Shown: one piece after another, positions 55,841 through 64,000 of the stretch
How the letters are laid out: every line of letters starts with the position of its first letter
How positions within the stretch are numbered: position 1 is the stretch's first letter
Assembly (NCBI RefSeq): GCF_001192835.1
Contig: NZ_DF968182.1
Coordinates: 194,349-258,348, forward strand
Length of the DNA stretch: 64,000 nt
From: Lentimicrobium saccharophilum
Lineage (GTDB): Bacteria > Bacteroidota > Bacteroidia > Bacteroidales > Lentimicrobiaceae
Reading direction: 5' to 3'
Made by a program: the position numbers and the translations under genes
Notes under the pieces: model-generated
Seen by the model: the letters and a program-made list of their open reading frames with translations, nothing else
Told to the model about the DNA's origin: nothing
Database searches by the model: none

Positions 55841-56287
55841 TTATCTCTTCTTTTTAAAAAATGAGGTGATTATTTCACTGCATTCTGCGGCCAGAATCCC
55901 GCTTCTGACTTTGGTTTTCGGATGCAGCAGGTTCGCGTGCAAGGTGGTATAACCCCGTTTGGGGTCGGAGGTGCCGTAAACAATTTCGCCCAGCTGCACC
56001 CACAGGGAAGCAGCCGCGCACATGGGGCAGGGTTCCAGGGTAACGTACAGGGTGCAATCGTTCAGGTATTTTCCGCCGATATGGTTGGCTGCCGCAGTAA
56101 AAGCCTGCATTTCGGCATGGGCGGTGGCATCGTTCAGGGTTTCGGCGAGGTTATGACCGCGGGCTATAATTCGTCCGTGACTCACAATAACCGCACCAAC
56201 CGGCACCTCATCCCGCTCCCCTGCCTTCTTTGCTTCCTGCAGGGCTTCCCTCATAAAATGCTCATCAGTTTTAACTAAATCAATCAT
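55841..56287 (-). CDS. tadA: tRNA-specific adenosine deaminase
   Basis: 148 residues, CMP/dCMP deaminase fold. Zinc motif HAE (His57, Glu59) and PCPMC (Cys87, Cys90), with EVPVGAVIV and NDATAHAEMQA blocks typical of TadA, which converts wobble adenosine 34 of tRNA-Arg to inosine. A related guanine-deaminase function cannot be excluded by sequence alone. Divergent from atpB, with a TATCTTTG box upstream. Confidence 0.88.
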   Translation of the reverse strand: MIDLVKTDEHFMREALQEAKKAGERDEVPVGAVIVSHGRIIARGHNLAETLNDATAHAEMQAFTAAANHIGGKYLNDCTLYVTLEPCPMCAAASLWVQLGEIVYGTSDPKRGYTTLHANLLHPKTKVRSGILAAECSEIITSFFKKKR

Positions 56288-56620
56288 GGCAGCAGTTCGT
56301 TTCTGAGTTGCTCAATGGCTTTATTTCCTCTTACAAAGATAGTGAATCCGCTGTCAGAAAAGGGCCGCTCAGGCAAGAGCTTCCACAGGTGTTACCTGCA
56401 CACGGATGCGGGGCTGAATGGTTTAATTCAATCTGGTCAAACATTTTGTACCTCAGCTTGTTTATTGCAGTGCCCGGAATAAAAATATTGCAACAGAGCC
56501 GTATAAGTCATGCAGTAATATTTTTAACAGCCGGTGAGTTGCAGATTAATTTTTCCTATAATTGCATGCCTGTATTACGATCAGGGAGATTTTAGGTACC
56601 AGGGATTACAGAACTTCGGA
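56288..56620. other. Divergent tadA-atpB intergenic region
   Basis: 333 bases with the tadA -7 box TATCTTTG (56334-56341, minus). No clear TAnnTTTG box for the atp operon was found. An open frame from 56534 leads into atpB but carries no family similarity before 56621. Confidence 0.5.
56334..56341 (-). promoter_or_regulatory. Candidate -7 box of tadA (TATCTTTG)
   Basis: Exact TAnnTTTG match on the minus strand, about 47 bases before the ATG at 56287. Confidence 0.5.
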
Positions 56621-57724
56621 ATGAAAAAAGGATTACTCTTTATCTTCTTATTGCTGAGTGGATTGCTTGCATATCCGGCACCGGCAGCGGCCGGCACTGG
56701 TTCGGGCGAATCTCACGATGAAGCGTTCAACGCCGGCCACCTGATTATTGATCATATCGTTGACAGTCATGAGTGGCATATAGCCACCATCGGTCATACA
56801 CACATTACAATCCCCCTTCCGGTTATCCTTATCGATCAGGGGAAACTGCATGTTTTCAGCTCTTCAAAATTTCATCACGGACACGATGCTTATAAGGGGT
56901 TTAAAATTGAAACCGAAAGGAATGCAAATAAGGGGAAAATCGTTAAAGTGATTCCCGGCACCATGGAGACCGATACTTCGGCATCCAAACCCATTGACCT
57001 GAGCATTACAAAAAATGTGGTCGGCATTTTCGTTAGTTTTCTGGTACTGTTGTTGATATTTTTCTCTGTAGCCAGGGCGTACAAACGTAATCCCGGGCAT
57101 GCACCCAGAGGCATACAATCGTTACTCGAACCACTGATTCTGTTTATCCGCGATGAAGTCGCAAAGCCTTCGATTGGTAAGCATTATGAAAAGTTTATGC
57201 CTTTTCTCCTTACCATGTTCTTCTTTATCTTTTTCACCAACCTGATCGGTCTGATTCCGGTTTTTCCCGGGGGGGCTAATGTAACGGGTAACATAGGAGT
57301 TACCCTGGTGCTGGCTTTGTTTACTTTTATGATGACTTCTTTCAGCGGGAATAAATCCTACTGGCAGCATATTTTCAACGCCCCCGGCGTCCCCTGGTGG
57401 CTGAAATTTCCCATTCCCCTTTTTCCGATTATCGAAATCATCGGCGTGGTTGTAAAACCTTTTGTACTGATGATCCGTCTCTTTGCCAACATCACGGCGG
57501 GGCATATCATTGTGCTGGGTTTTATCAGTCTGATTTTTGTGTTTTCGCAGATCAGTCCTTTGCTGGGCTACGGGGTTTCAGTGGTTTCGGTATTTTTTGC
57601 CATTTTCATCAGTGTGCTTGAGTTGCTGGTCGCCTTTATTCAGGCTTATGTGTTCACGCTTTTGTCAGCCCTTTATTTCGGGATGGCCACCGAGGAGCAT
57701 GCTCATGCTGAAGAACATCATTGA
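56621..57724 (+). CDS. atpB: ATP synthase F0 subunit a
   Basis: 367 residues from the ATG at 56621 (MKKGLLFIFL), which starts a signal-like helix; a frame open from 56534 is not supported. The N-terminus has a His-rich exported extension (EWHIATIGHTHI, KFHHGHDAYK) usual in Bacteroidota. Helices follow from about residue 128; the conserved proton-path Arg is in MIRLFANITAGHI. First gene of atpBEFHAG. Confidence 0.94.
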   Translation: MKKGLLFIFLLLSGLLAYPAPAAAGTGSGESHDEAFNAGHLIIDHIVDSHEWHIATIGHTHITIPLPVILIDQGKLHVFSSSKFHHGHDAYKGFKIETERNANKGKIVKVIPGTMETDTSASKPIDLSITKNVVGIFVSFLVLLLIFFSVARAYKRNPGHAPRGIQSLLEPLILFIRDEVAKPSIGKHYEKFMPFLLTMFFFIFFTNLIGLIPVFPGGANVTGNIGVTLVLALFTFMMTSFSGNKSYWQHIFNAPGVPWWLKFPIPLFPIIEIIGVVVKPFVLMIRLFANITAGHIIVLGFISLIFVFSQISPLLGYGVSVVSVFFAIFISVLELLVAFIQAYVFTLLSALYFGMATEEHAHAEEHH

Positions 57725-57769
57725 TTTAATCGAAAATTAATCTTTAATTCACCCTTAAAATCACCAATT

Positions 57770-58030
57770 ATGACAGTTTTATCCGTTCTTATGCAGGTAG
57801 CAACCGACCTGGCCCCGCTGGCCAAGATGGCTGCTGCTTTCGGTGCGGGAATCGCCGCCATTGCTGCTGCTTTCGGCATCGGCAACATCGGCCGTGCAGC
57901 TTTGGAATCCATTGCGCGCCAGCCCGAAGCTTCAGGTGACATCAGGTCAAACATGATCGTGTCGGCCGCCCTTATCGAAGGGGTTGCCTTCTTCGCCATC
58001 GTGGTTTGTCTGCTTATCCTGTTTATCTGA
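57770..58030 (+). CDS. atpE: ATP synthase F0 subunit c
   Basis: 86 residues, two helices with a polar loop (ARQPEAS). The ion-binding acid is Glu in AALIEGVAFFAIV; the sodium-type residues (Gln in helix 1, Ser after the Glu) are absent, so proton coupling is predicted. The helix-1 glycine/alanine motif GAGIAAIAAAFGIG suits a tight c-ring. A strong hairpin follows 14 bases after the stop. Confidence 0.94.
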   Translation: MTVLSVLMQVATDLAPLAKMAAAFGAGIAAIAAAFGIGNIGRAALESIARQPEASGDIRSNMIVSAALIEGVAFFAIVVCLLILFI

Positions 58031-58044
58031 TTAAAACAACAGAG

Positions 58045-58080
58045 ACTACCGGTACAACGGTTGGTTGTGCCGGTAGTTTT
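58045..58080 (+). terminator. Hairpin with short T tract between atpE and atpF (possible attenuator)
   Basis: 14-bp stem (58045-58058 with 58064-58077, one T-G wobble, loop GGTTG) followed by TTTT. It lies 14 bases past atpE and 34 bases before atpF. It resembles an intrinsic terminator; the downstream atp genes make partial read-through or a 3'-end stabiliser likely. Confidence 0.8.
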
Positions 58081-58113
58081 GATTACTGTTCATCATTGTA
58101 AAGAAGGAACAAT

Positions 58114-58608
58114 ATGGAATTAGTCAACCCCGGAATCGGTTTGATCTTCTGGATGGCCCTTGCCTTCGGGTTATTGTTGTTTATCCTGGGCAAGTTTGTC
58201 TGGCCACCCGTTATGAGGGCTTTGCGCGAAAGGGAGCAATCCATCGAACTGGCGCTGCATGAAGCAGTTAAAGCGCGTGAAGAGATGAAAAAGCTGGTTT
58301 TCAGCAATGAACAACTGATGCGTCAGGCTGAAGAAGAACGTGATGCGCTGATCAAGGATGCCCGCAGGGTGCGCGAATCACTCATCGAGGAAGCCCGGCA
58401 GCGTGCCAACGATGAGGCCAACCGCATCATCGACAATGCCCGCGAACGGATACATTTTGAAAAAATGGAGGCCATTACCGAGCTGAAGAACCAGATTGCC
58501 CATTTATCCATTGAGATCGCCGAGAAAGTGTTGCAGAAGGAACTTTCGCAACCCGATAAGCAGAAAGAGTTTGTGCAGAAGTCGATCGATGAAATGAACC
58601 TGAATTAG
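58114..58608 (+). CDS. atpF: ATP synthase F0 subunit b
   Basis: 164 residues: one N-terminal membrane helix (GIGLIFWMALAFGLLLFILGKFVW), then a long right-handed coiled-coil stalk rich in Glu, Lys and Arg (KAREEMKKLVFSNEQLMRQ, ESLIEEARQRANDEANRII). Peripheral stalk linking the a subunit to delta. It follows atpE across the hairpin and is 4 bases before atpH. Confidence 0.93.
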   Translation: MELVNPGIGLIFWMALAFGLLLFILGKFVWPPVMRALREREQSIELALHEAVKAREEMKKLVFSNEQLMRQAEEERDALIKDARRVRESLIEEARQRANDEANRIIDNARERIHFEKMEAITELKNQIAHLSIEIAEKVLQKELSQPDKQKEFVQKSIDEMNLN

Positions 58609-58612
58609 CCTT

Positions 58613-59170
58613 ATGAATAATCCGAGATTAAGCATCCGTTATGCACAGGCCCTGCTCGACCTTTCTGTTGAAAGAGGGGAAGTGGAAGCGGCCCGGAAAG
58701 ATATGGAACTGTTGCTTCGGGTTTGTAACGAGAACGCCGGATTGAAACAGATGCTGAGCAGTCCGGTGATCAACGCGGATAAAAAGATTTCTGTAATGCG
58801 TGCGCTTTTCAGCGAAAAAATCAGCAAATTGTCGATGGCGTTTATCAATCTCATCATACGCAAACGCCGTGAATCACTGCTGTATCAGATTGCCGGAAAA
58901 TTCGGGGAACTTTACCTTGAATACAAAAATATTAAAACAGCCCGCATTACTTCAGCCGTTCCCCTTCAGGAAGAAGTGCGCAGTGAGCTTGTGTCACTGC
59001 TTGAGGAGCAAACAGGATCACAAATCAGGCTAACGGAAGTAGTTGATGCAGAAATCATCGGCGGGCTGATCGTTAAAATTGAAAACAGTCTGTTTGACGA
59101 CAGCATCAGGAAAAAACTTCAGAACCTTCGCAAAGAGTTCAGTGTAAATGTTTACACAAGAGAAATTTAA
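58613..59170 (+). CDS. atpH: ATP synthase F1 subunit delta
   Basis: 185 residues (start ATG immediately after atpF stop). N-terminal helical domain (RLSIRYAQALLDLSVERGEVE) and C-terminal part (EIIGGLIVKIENSLFDDSIRKKLQNLRKEF) typical of OSCP/delta. Connects the b stalk to the alpha3beta3 head. Confidence 0.93.
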   Translation: MNNPRLSIRYAQALLDLSVERGEVEAARKDMELLLRVCNENAGLKQMLSSPVINADKKISVMRALFSEKISKLSMAFINLIIRKRRESLLYQIAGKFGELYLEYKNIKTARITSAVPLQEEVRSELVSLLEEQTGSQIRLTEVVDAEIIGGLIVKIENSLFDDSIRKKLQNLRKEFSVNVYTREI

Positions 59171-59185
59171 TAAAAAGTAAACCAG

Positions 59186-60772
59186 ATGGCAGAAATTAAA
59201 CCCGCAGAAGTATCTGCAATACTCAGGCAGCAACTTGCCGGATTCAGGTCGGAAGCGGAACTTGATGAAACAGGGACGGTATTACAGGTTGGCGACGGCA
59301 TCGCCAGGGTATATGGTCTCAACAATGTGCAGGCCGGAGAGTTGATCGAGTTTGAATCGACCGGCATCAAAGGGATTGTGCTTAACCTTGAAGAAGACAA
59401 TGTAGGGGTGGTAATGCTGGGCGAAGGCAGTGGTATCAATGAGGGCGACCAGGTAAAGCGCACCCGCACCATCGCCTCCATTCCTGTAAGTGAGGGCATG
59501 CTCGGCCGTGTGATCAACACGGTGGGTGAGCCTGTCGACGGCAAGGGCCCCATCCTTGGAGAAGTTTATGAGATGCCGCTTGAACGGAAAGCGCCGGGGG
59601 TTATTTACCGGCAGCCGGTAAATGAACCGCTTCAAACGGGCATCAAGGCCATTGACGCCATGATTCCCATCGGCCGCGGGCAGCGTGAACTGATCATCGG
59701 CGACCGCCAGACAGGAAAGACCGCCATTGCCCTCGATACCATCATCAATCAGAAGGAGTTTTTTGATAAAGGGGAGCCTGTATATTGCATTTATGTGGCC
59801 ATCGGGCAAAAAGGAAGTTCAGTGGCCGGCATCGTGCAAACCCTTGAGCAAAAAGGAGCCATGCAGTACACGGTGGTGGTGGTAGCCACCGCCAGCGATC
59901 CTGCGGCCATGCAGTTTTACGCGCCTTTTGCCGGTGCTGCCATCGGAGAGTATTTCCGCGATACGGGAAGGCCGGCGCTGATTATCTTTGATGACCTTTC
60001 GAAACAGGCCGTAGCTTACCGTGAAGTGTCGCTGCTGCTCCGCCGTCCGCCCGGACGCGAAGCCTATCCCGGTGATGTATTCTATCTGCATTCCAGGTTG
60101 CTTGAAAGGGCTGCCAAAATCATCTCTTCCGATGAAATCGCCTCAGGCATGAACGATCTGCCTGCCTGCCTGCAGGGAAAAGTAAAAGGGGGAGGTTCCC
60201 TGACCGCCCTGCCCATTATTGAGACCCAGGCCGGTGACGTATCAGCCTATATCCCGACCAATGTAATTTCCATCACCGACGGCCAGATCTTTTTGGAAAC
60301 CAATCTTTTCAATTCCGGGATCAGGCCTGCAATCAACGTGGGGATTTCAGTATCCAGGGTTGGGGGCAGCGCCCAGATTAAACCGATGAAGAAGGTTGCC
60401 GGAACCCTGAAACTTGATCAGGCCCAGTATCGTGAACTGGAAGCCTTTGCCAAGTTTGGTTCTGACCTTGATGCAGTAACCAAATCCATACTTGATAAGG
60501 GCGCCCGCAATGTGGAAATCCTGAAACAACCTCAGTATTCGCCCATGCCGGTAGAACAGCAGATAGCCATTATTTTCTGCGGCTCCAGAGGGTTGCTTCA
60601 GAAGATACCCATGCAGAATGTGCATAATTTTGAAGTTGAATTTCTGCATAAACTGGAAGATCTGCATGCCGGTTTGCTCGAAAAACTGCGAAAAGGCCAG
60701 TATACCCCTGAAATTGAACAGGAGCTTGAAACGGTGGCCCTTGAGCTTATCCGCAAGTATGAAGCCAAATAA
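59186..60772 (+). CDS. atpA: ATP synthase F1 subunit alpha
   Basis: 528 residues. Walker [12 protein letters not shown] (about residue 172), PAL-type nucleotide core [26 protein letters not shown], and the arginine-finger region [13 protein letters not shown]. Non-catalytic nucleotide-binding subunit. Coupled by 15 bases to atpH and 11 to atpG. The catalytic beta gene (atpD) is not in this cluster. Confidence 0.96.
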   Translation: MAEIKPAEVSAILRQQLAGFRSEAELDETGTVLQVGDGIARVYGLNNVQAGELIEFESTGIKGIVLNLEEDNVGVVMLGEGSGINEGDQVKRTRTIASIPVSEGMLGRVINTVGEPVDGKGPILGEVYEMPLERKAPGVIYRQPVNEPLQTGIKAIDAMIPIGRGQRELIIGDRQTGKTAIALDTIINQKEFFDKGEPVYCIYVAIGQKGSSVAGIVQTLEQKGAMQYTVVVVATASDPAAMQFYAPFAGAAIGEYFRDTGRPALIIFDDLSKQAVAYREVSLLLRRPPGREAYPGDVFYLHSRLLERAAKIISSDEIASGMNDLPACLQGKVKGGGSLTALPIIETQAGDVSAYIPTNVISITDGQIFLETNLFNSGIRPAINVGISVSRVGGSAQIKPMKKVAGTLKLDQAQYRELEAFAKFGSDLDAVTKSILDKGARNVEILKQPQYSPMPVEQQIAIIFCGSRGLLQKIPMQNVHNFEVEFLHKLEDLHAGLLEKLRKGQYTPEIEQELETVALELIRKYEAK

Positions 60773-60783
60773 AACCGACTGAG

Positions 60784-61659
60784 ATGCCCAGCCTGAAAGA
60801 AGTCAGAACAAGGATCGCCTCCGTTAAGTCAACGCAGCAGATTACCAGTGCCATGAAGATGGTTGCTGCTTCAAAACTGCGCAAGGCCCAGACCGGTATT
60901 CTTCAGCTGAGGCCTTATGCCGGGCAGCAGCAGAAGTTGCTCATGCAATTATCCGCCGGTCAGGGTGATGCACTGTCAGCGTTTAATGTGCAGCATAGTG
61001 CAAACAGGGTTTTGTATGTTGTTTTTACCTCAAACCGGGGCCTTTGCGGGGCATACAATACAAATGTGATCAAACAGGTAAGCAGCCTGCTGCTTACTGC
61101 GGCTGACGCACAGGAAGAAGCGGACCTCATTACCATCGGGCGGAAGGCAACCGAGTTTTTTACCAAAATGCCGGTTAATATTGTAGCGTCTTACGACGAA
61201 CTCTATGATCAGCTGAGTTATCCGAAAAGCGCGGAGGTGGCCGAATCGTTGATTGAGTTATATCTGTCGGGGACTTATGACCGGATAGTATTTGTCTATC
61301 ACCAGTTTAAAAATGCGGTAGTTCAAAAGCTATTGGTTGAGCAATTCCTGCCGGTTCAAAGCGGAAGCGCTGAATCCGGACATCATGATCAGGAGACGGA
61401 GTATATTTTTGACCCATCTCAGAAAGAGATACTGTCCGAACTGATCCCCAGAATTCTGAAGACACAGTTCTTCAAAGCCCTGCTCGACTCTTGGGCATCG
61501 GAACTTGGCGCGAGGATGACCGCCATGTCGCAGGCTACCGACAATGCTTCGGAGCTGCTGAAGGAGTTGCGGCTGACATATAACAAAGCGCGTCAGGCTG
61601 CCATCACCAAAGAAATACTTGAAATTGTCGGTGGTGCCGAAGCTTTAAAAAATGCTTAA
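60784..61659 (+). CDS. atpG: ATP synthase F1 subunit gamma
   Basis: 291 residues. N-terminal helix with RIASVKSTQQITSAMKMVAASKLRKAQ, central SNRGLCGAYNTN, and C-terminal helix SQATDNASELLKELRLTYNKARQAAITKEILEIVGGAEA. Rotor shaft. Last gene of the operon here; atpC and atpD would be elsewhere. Confidence 0.96.
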   Translation: MPSLKEVRTRIASVKSTQQITSAMKMVAASKLRKAQTGILQLRPYAGQQQKLLMQLSAGQGDALSAFNVQHSANRVLYVVFTSNRGLCGAYNTNVIKQVSSLLLTAADAQEEADLITIGRKATEFFTKMPVNIVASYDELYDQLSYPKSAEVAESLIELYLSGTYDRIVFVYHQFKNAVVQKLLVEQFLPVQSGSAESGHHDQETEYIFDPSQKEILSELIPRILKTQFFKALLDSWASELGARMTAMSQATDNASELLKELRLTYNKARQAAITKEILEIVGGAEALKNA

Positions 61660-61708
61660 ATTCGCTGCTGTTTTAACGCATGAACGTTAACCCTAAAAAA
61701 ATACGAGT

Positions 61709-62224
61709 ATGATTTCGAAGAAAGTTGAAGATGCCATCAATGTTCAGATCATGAACGAAGAGCATTCATCCCGGATTTACATGGCCATGGCTTCATGGTG
61801 CGAAACAAGCGGATTTCGTGGCGCTGCCGACTGGCTCTACAAACAAAGCGATGAAGAGCGTATGCATATGCTGAAATTTATCAAATACCTGAACGACCGC
61901 GGTGGAAATGCCATTCTTTCACCCCTCGGAGCACCGGCTCCGAAGTACAAAAATCTGCTTGATGTATTTGAGCAGGTGCTGAAACATGAGGAGTTTATCA
62001 CCGCTGAGATCAACAAATTGTATGAAATTTCCCTGAAGGAAAAGGATTACACCACCGGTAACTTCCTGCAGTGGTACATCAACGAGCAGATTGAAGAGGA
62101 AAGCACCGCTCACGGTATCCTCGACAAGATGAAACTGGTTGGCAGTGACAAGGCCGGTATGTTCCACATCGACAAGGACCTTGAGATGCAGGCTGCTGCG
62201 AAGGTGATCGACCCGATGGAGTAA
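61709..62224 (+). CDS. ftnA: Ferritin
   Basis: 171 residues. Non-haem ferritin with the ferroxidase residues at the E. coli FtnA positions: Glu17, Glu50, His53, Glu94, Gln127 and Glu130. Stores iron in 24-mers in the cytosol. Lies 50 bases after atpG and ends in a terminator at 62251; a start-proximal promoter is not obvious, so it may be partly co-transcribed with atp genes. Confidence 0.95.
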   Translation: MISKKVEDAINVQIMNEEHSSRIYMAMASWCETSGFRGAADWLYKQSDEERMHMLKFIKYLNDRGGNAILSPLGAPAPKYKNLLDVFEQVLKHEEFITAEINKLYEISLKEKDYTTGNFLQWYINEQIEEESTAHGILDKMKLVGSDKAGMFHIDKDLEMQAAAKVIDPME

Positions 62225-62250
62225 GCTTGATTTGCTGAAAATATGATTTA

Positions 62251-62277
62251 AAGGCTGTCCGGAAGGGCGGCCTTTTT
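62251..62277 (+). terminator. Rho-independent terminator of ftnA
   Basis: 10-bp stem (62251-62260 with 62265-62274, two wobbles, loop GGAA) with TTTTT, 27 bases after the ferritin stop. Confidence 0.85.
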
Positions 62278-62284
62278 GATGCTG

Positions 62285-62860
62285 CTACTTTTTGCTGTTT
62301 TGCTTTTCAATGGTCTCGCAGAGACTTGCATACCACTGTTCCCCGTACTTTCGTATGAGAGAATCACGGAGGAATTTATAAACCGGTACGTTCAGCCGTT
62401 TTCCCAGTTCCAGGGCGGGTTGGCAAACGTGCCACTGGTGGTAGTTCACGGCGTCAAAATCATTGTATTTACTGATCCTTACCGGATATAGATGACAGGA
62501 AACCGGTTTCCGGAATGATGATTTTCCGGCTTCCCAGGCTTTTTCGATGGCACAGGCGGCAATGCCGTCATCCGAAAAAACCACAAAAGCGCATTCCGCT
62601 CCGTGGATCAGGGGGGTAACGTAATGCCCGTGGGCGTCGTAATCAAAAACACCGAGTTCCTCCACAATTTCGATCCCCTCCGGCCGCATAAATGGCCTGA
62701 TGTAATCAATATTGTCTTCCAGTTCCGCTATTTCCGGCTCCTCGAGCGGGGCGCCGGCATCGCCTTCCACACAGCAGGCGCCTTTGCAGCGCTGCAGGTC
62801 GCATACAAAACAGACGTTCGCGAGGTCGTCGGAGTTCAGGGTCTTATCAATCGCTATCAT
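62285..62860 (-). CDS. DUF3109 family Cys-rich protein
   Basis: 191 residues. N-terminal cysteine cluster CFVCDLQRCKGACCVEGDAGAP followed by CAFVVF, ACAIEKAW and SCHLYPVR, the DUF3109/YkgJ-like arrangement thought to bind metal or an iron-sulphur cluster. Function unknown. The TAACTTTG box overlaps the region next to the ATG, so the transcript would be leaderless. Convergent with ftnA. Confidence 0.9.
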   Translation of the reverse strand: MIAIDKTLNSDDLANVCFVCDLQRCKGACCVEGDAGAPLEEPEIAELEDNIDYIRPFMRPEGIEIVEELGVFDYDAHGHYVTPLIHGAECAFVVFSDDGIAACAIEKAWEAGKSSFRKPVSCHLYPVRISKYNDFDAVNYHQWHVCQPALELGKRLNVPVYKFLRDSLIRKYGEQWYASLCETIEKQNSKK

Positions 62861-62864
62861 GGGG

Positions 62865-62872
62865 CAAAGTTA
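62865..62872 (-). promoter_or_regulatory. Candidate -7 box of the DUF3109 gene (TAACTTTG), leaderless
   Basis: TAnnTTTG on the minus strand ending 4 bases before the ATG at 62860; start of transcription at or near the A of ATG is expected. Confidence 0.5.
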
Positions 62873-62935
62873 AGGGATATTGGTATTGCATAATCACAAA
62901 ACTACCGGGACGTTGATTGAGCTTTCCCGGATTGC

Positions 62936-63403
62936 TTACCTGATTTTGAAGCTGATTCCCTTGAGGGTTTGCCACCCGGCTTTATCAGTAAGCCGGACCA
63001 TCAAATGATAATCACCGGGATCGACATCTGCAGGAATGTTTATTTCAACTTCTGCAAGATGGCTGGTCATTCCTGACGGAATCTGATATTCCTTTATCAG
63101 CCTGAACGGATTCACCGGATCCTTAATTGGTTCCGGTTCACAGGGAACCGGATCGGTGCTGTGTGTATGGTGGTCAAAGTTATTATGAATATCGAGGCTG
63201 AAAGCGCCGAGTTCTTCATTGTCGGAAAACTGAGCTACAAAGGTGAAAGAACTTCCGCGATCCACTTCATCACAATTAAGCGGGAATCCGCCGCAACAAT
63301 CCATTTTAATTTCGGGATACACATCATCCTTAGCCTCTTTATCACACGAAATAAATAAAGTAAGTAACAGAAGAATGACAAAAAATGGTAATACAGGTTT
63401 CAT
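62936..63403 (-). CDS. DUF4625 lipoprotein
   Basis: 155 residues from the ATG at 63403 (MKPVLPFFVI), which starts a lipoprotein signal with lipid Cys in LFISC. The DUF4625-type beta domain includes CCGGFPLNCDEVDRGSSF, HNNFDHHTHS and GDYHLMVRLTDKAG. The longer frame to 63517 has no signal. His-rich segments suggest metal binding. Paralogue of the next gene. Confidence 0.83.
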   Translation of the reverse strand: MKPVLPFFVILLLLTLFISCDKEAKDDVYPEIKMDCCGGFPLNCDEVDRGSSFTFVAQFSDNEELGAFSLDIHNNFDHHTHSTDPVPCEPEPIKDPVNPFRLIKEYQIPSGMTSHLAEVEINIPADVDPGDYHLMVRLTDKAGWQTLKGISFKIR

Positions 63404-63420
63404 GGTTTTTAAATTGAAAG

Positions 63421-63449
63421 AGCAGCGTGCTAACTGAAAGCACGCTGCT
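63421..63449 (-). terminator. Hairpin between the two DUF4625 genes
   Basis: Perfect 10-bp stem AGCAGCGTGC / GCACGCTGCT (63421-63430 and 63440-63449, 9-base loop), 9 bases beyond the stop at 63459; minus-strand bases after it are CTTTCAATTT, so it may be a partial terminator. Confidence 0.6.
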
Positions 63450-63458
63450 CCGGGGTGA

Positions 63459-64000
63459 TTAAATATCTGTTTGAACGGGATATCTTTGTGAAAAGCCCCA
63501 GTTACCGCCAAACGCATCTTTCGCTTTTACAAGAATGTAGTATTCTCCTAAGGTCCAGGCTATGTCTCCGGTAATTTCCTTGGGAGGGGTATTGTTGTCG
63601 GATGAAGCACCAACTTTAATTGAAGCCGAAAAATTATGGTGCTTGTCTGTATCAAAAATATGGGTGTGCAGTAAAGTGATGGTATTGGTAGCATTCACTT
63701 CCGAATCCTGTAACCCCTGCGCAACCCTTACCAGGCCGATATACATACCGCCAAGGGCGGTCTCATCGGTTACAGTTCCTGAAATTGTAATGTCCTGCCC
63801 GTATGTAAAAACCTGTGCTTCGGCCGGAGCGGAAGATATGCTTACCACAGGAGCGGTATTGTCGGCAGGTAAAACAAGAAGCAGTTCAGCCTCTTTTTCG
63901 GTGCGGTTCCCTTCCATATCGGTAACAATCAGGTGAAAATGATAGTCACCGGCTTCTGCTGTTCCCGGAATATCGATGTGTTCGTGAAAATCAATGTTTT
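63459..64000 (-). CDS. DUF4625 lipoprotein or secreted protein, partial (runs off right edge)
   Basis: The frame stays open to the window end and includes DFHEHIDIPG and GDYHFHLIVTDMEGN before the internal Met at 63917, so the gene begins outside. Visible part: two beta repeats (NTAPVVSISSAPAEAQVFTYG ...) with HTHIFDTDKHHNF and WTLGEYYILVKAKDAFG, the same layout as the downstream DUF4625 gene. His-rich. Confidence 0.85.
   Translation of the reverse strand, partial: NIDFHEHIDIPGTAEAGDYHFHLIVTDMEGNRTEKEAELLLVLPADNTAPVVSISSAPAEAQVFTYGQDITISGTVTDETALGGMYIGLVRVAQGLQDSEVNATNTITLLHTHIFDTDKHHNFSASIKVGASSDNNTPPKEITGDIAWTLGEYYILVKAKDAFGGNWGFSQRYPVQTDI

Noticed and set aside
62276-62491. Short plus-strand frame after the ferritin terminator
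   Set aside because: Antisense of the DUF3109 gene with no domain of its own.
1-64000. CRISPR array, rRNA, tRNA, phage or toxin-antitoxin modules
   Set aside because: No spaced short repeats, no rRNA or tRNA-like folds and no phage structural genes were recognised by eye.

Overview
The window is chromosomal DNA of a Bacteroidota bacterium, most likely an environmental Bacteroidia lineage. The evidence is: six proteins with type IX secretion (T9SS) C-terminal sorting domains, an outer-membrane TonB-dependent receptor with a CarboxypepD-like plug extension, Bacteroidota families (DUF3109, DUF4625, Y_Y_Y/HTH sensors, DUF4372-type IS4 transposase), the atpBEFHAG gene order, few Shine-Dalgarno sequences, and recurrent TAnnTTTG -7 promoter boxes. 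No rRNA, tRNA, CRISPR array, phage or plasmid backbone was recognised.

Layout. 1-6.3 kb: 3' part of a giant T9SS-exported protein made of near-identical jelly-roll-like modules (7 A and 5 B modules, 1008-bp A+B period), followed by a terminator and a transmembrane Y_Y_Y/LuxR-type sensor. 9-17.3 kb: housekeeping and envelope genes (tag, mtnA, a beta-barrel, a cold-shock protein, GH13 lipoprotein, NlpE/META lipoprotein, TonB-family protein, Dus). 17.3-24 kb: a methyltransferase remnant, an S33 hydrolase, a membrane protein, a gluzincin-like secreted protease with a truncated tandem paralogue, and a PQQ-propeller/class III aminotransferase pair. 24.2-27.9 kb: a LytS/LytTR system with a HEAT-like protein, then two envelope proteins. 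28-31.5 kb: a tandem pair of T9SS proteins sharing a homogenised sorting domain. 31.5-35.9 kb: sodium/solute symporter opposite a monoacylglycerol lipase-glycerol kinase operon. 35.9-40 kb: a secreted-protein gene broken by an in-frame TGA, a cluster of palindromic repeats, a T9SS gene and an IS4-type element that seems to separate this gene from its promoter. 40-43 kb: TonB receptor operon. 43.4-53 kb: a mannoside-use operon (GntR, ROK kinase, MFS permease, mannose-6-phosphate isomerase, GH38 mannosidase) whose permease is split by an IS1634-type element with a 6-bp target duplication. 53.5-64 kb: TlpA-like lipoprotein, T9SS protein, tadA, the ATP synthase operon atpBEFHAG (no atpD/atpC beside it), ferritin, DUF3109 and two His-rich DUF4625 lipoproteins, the last running off the right edge.

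The strongest observations are the mosaic giant repeat protein, two insertion events that can be reconstructed to the base, the nonsense-interrupted gene, a long hairpin between atpE and atpF that could set c-ring stoichiometry, and a palindrome between the gntR promoter box and its start codon. All functions are read from sequence motifs without database searches.
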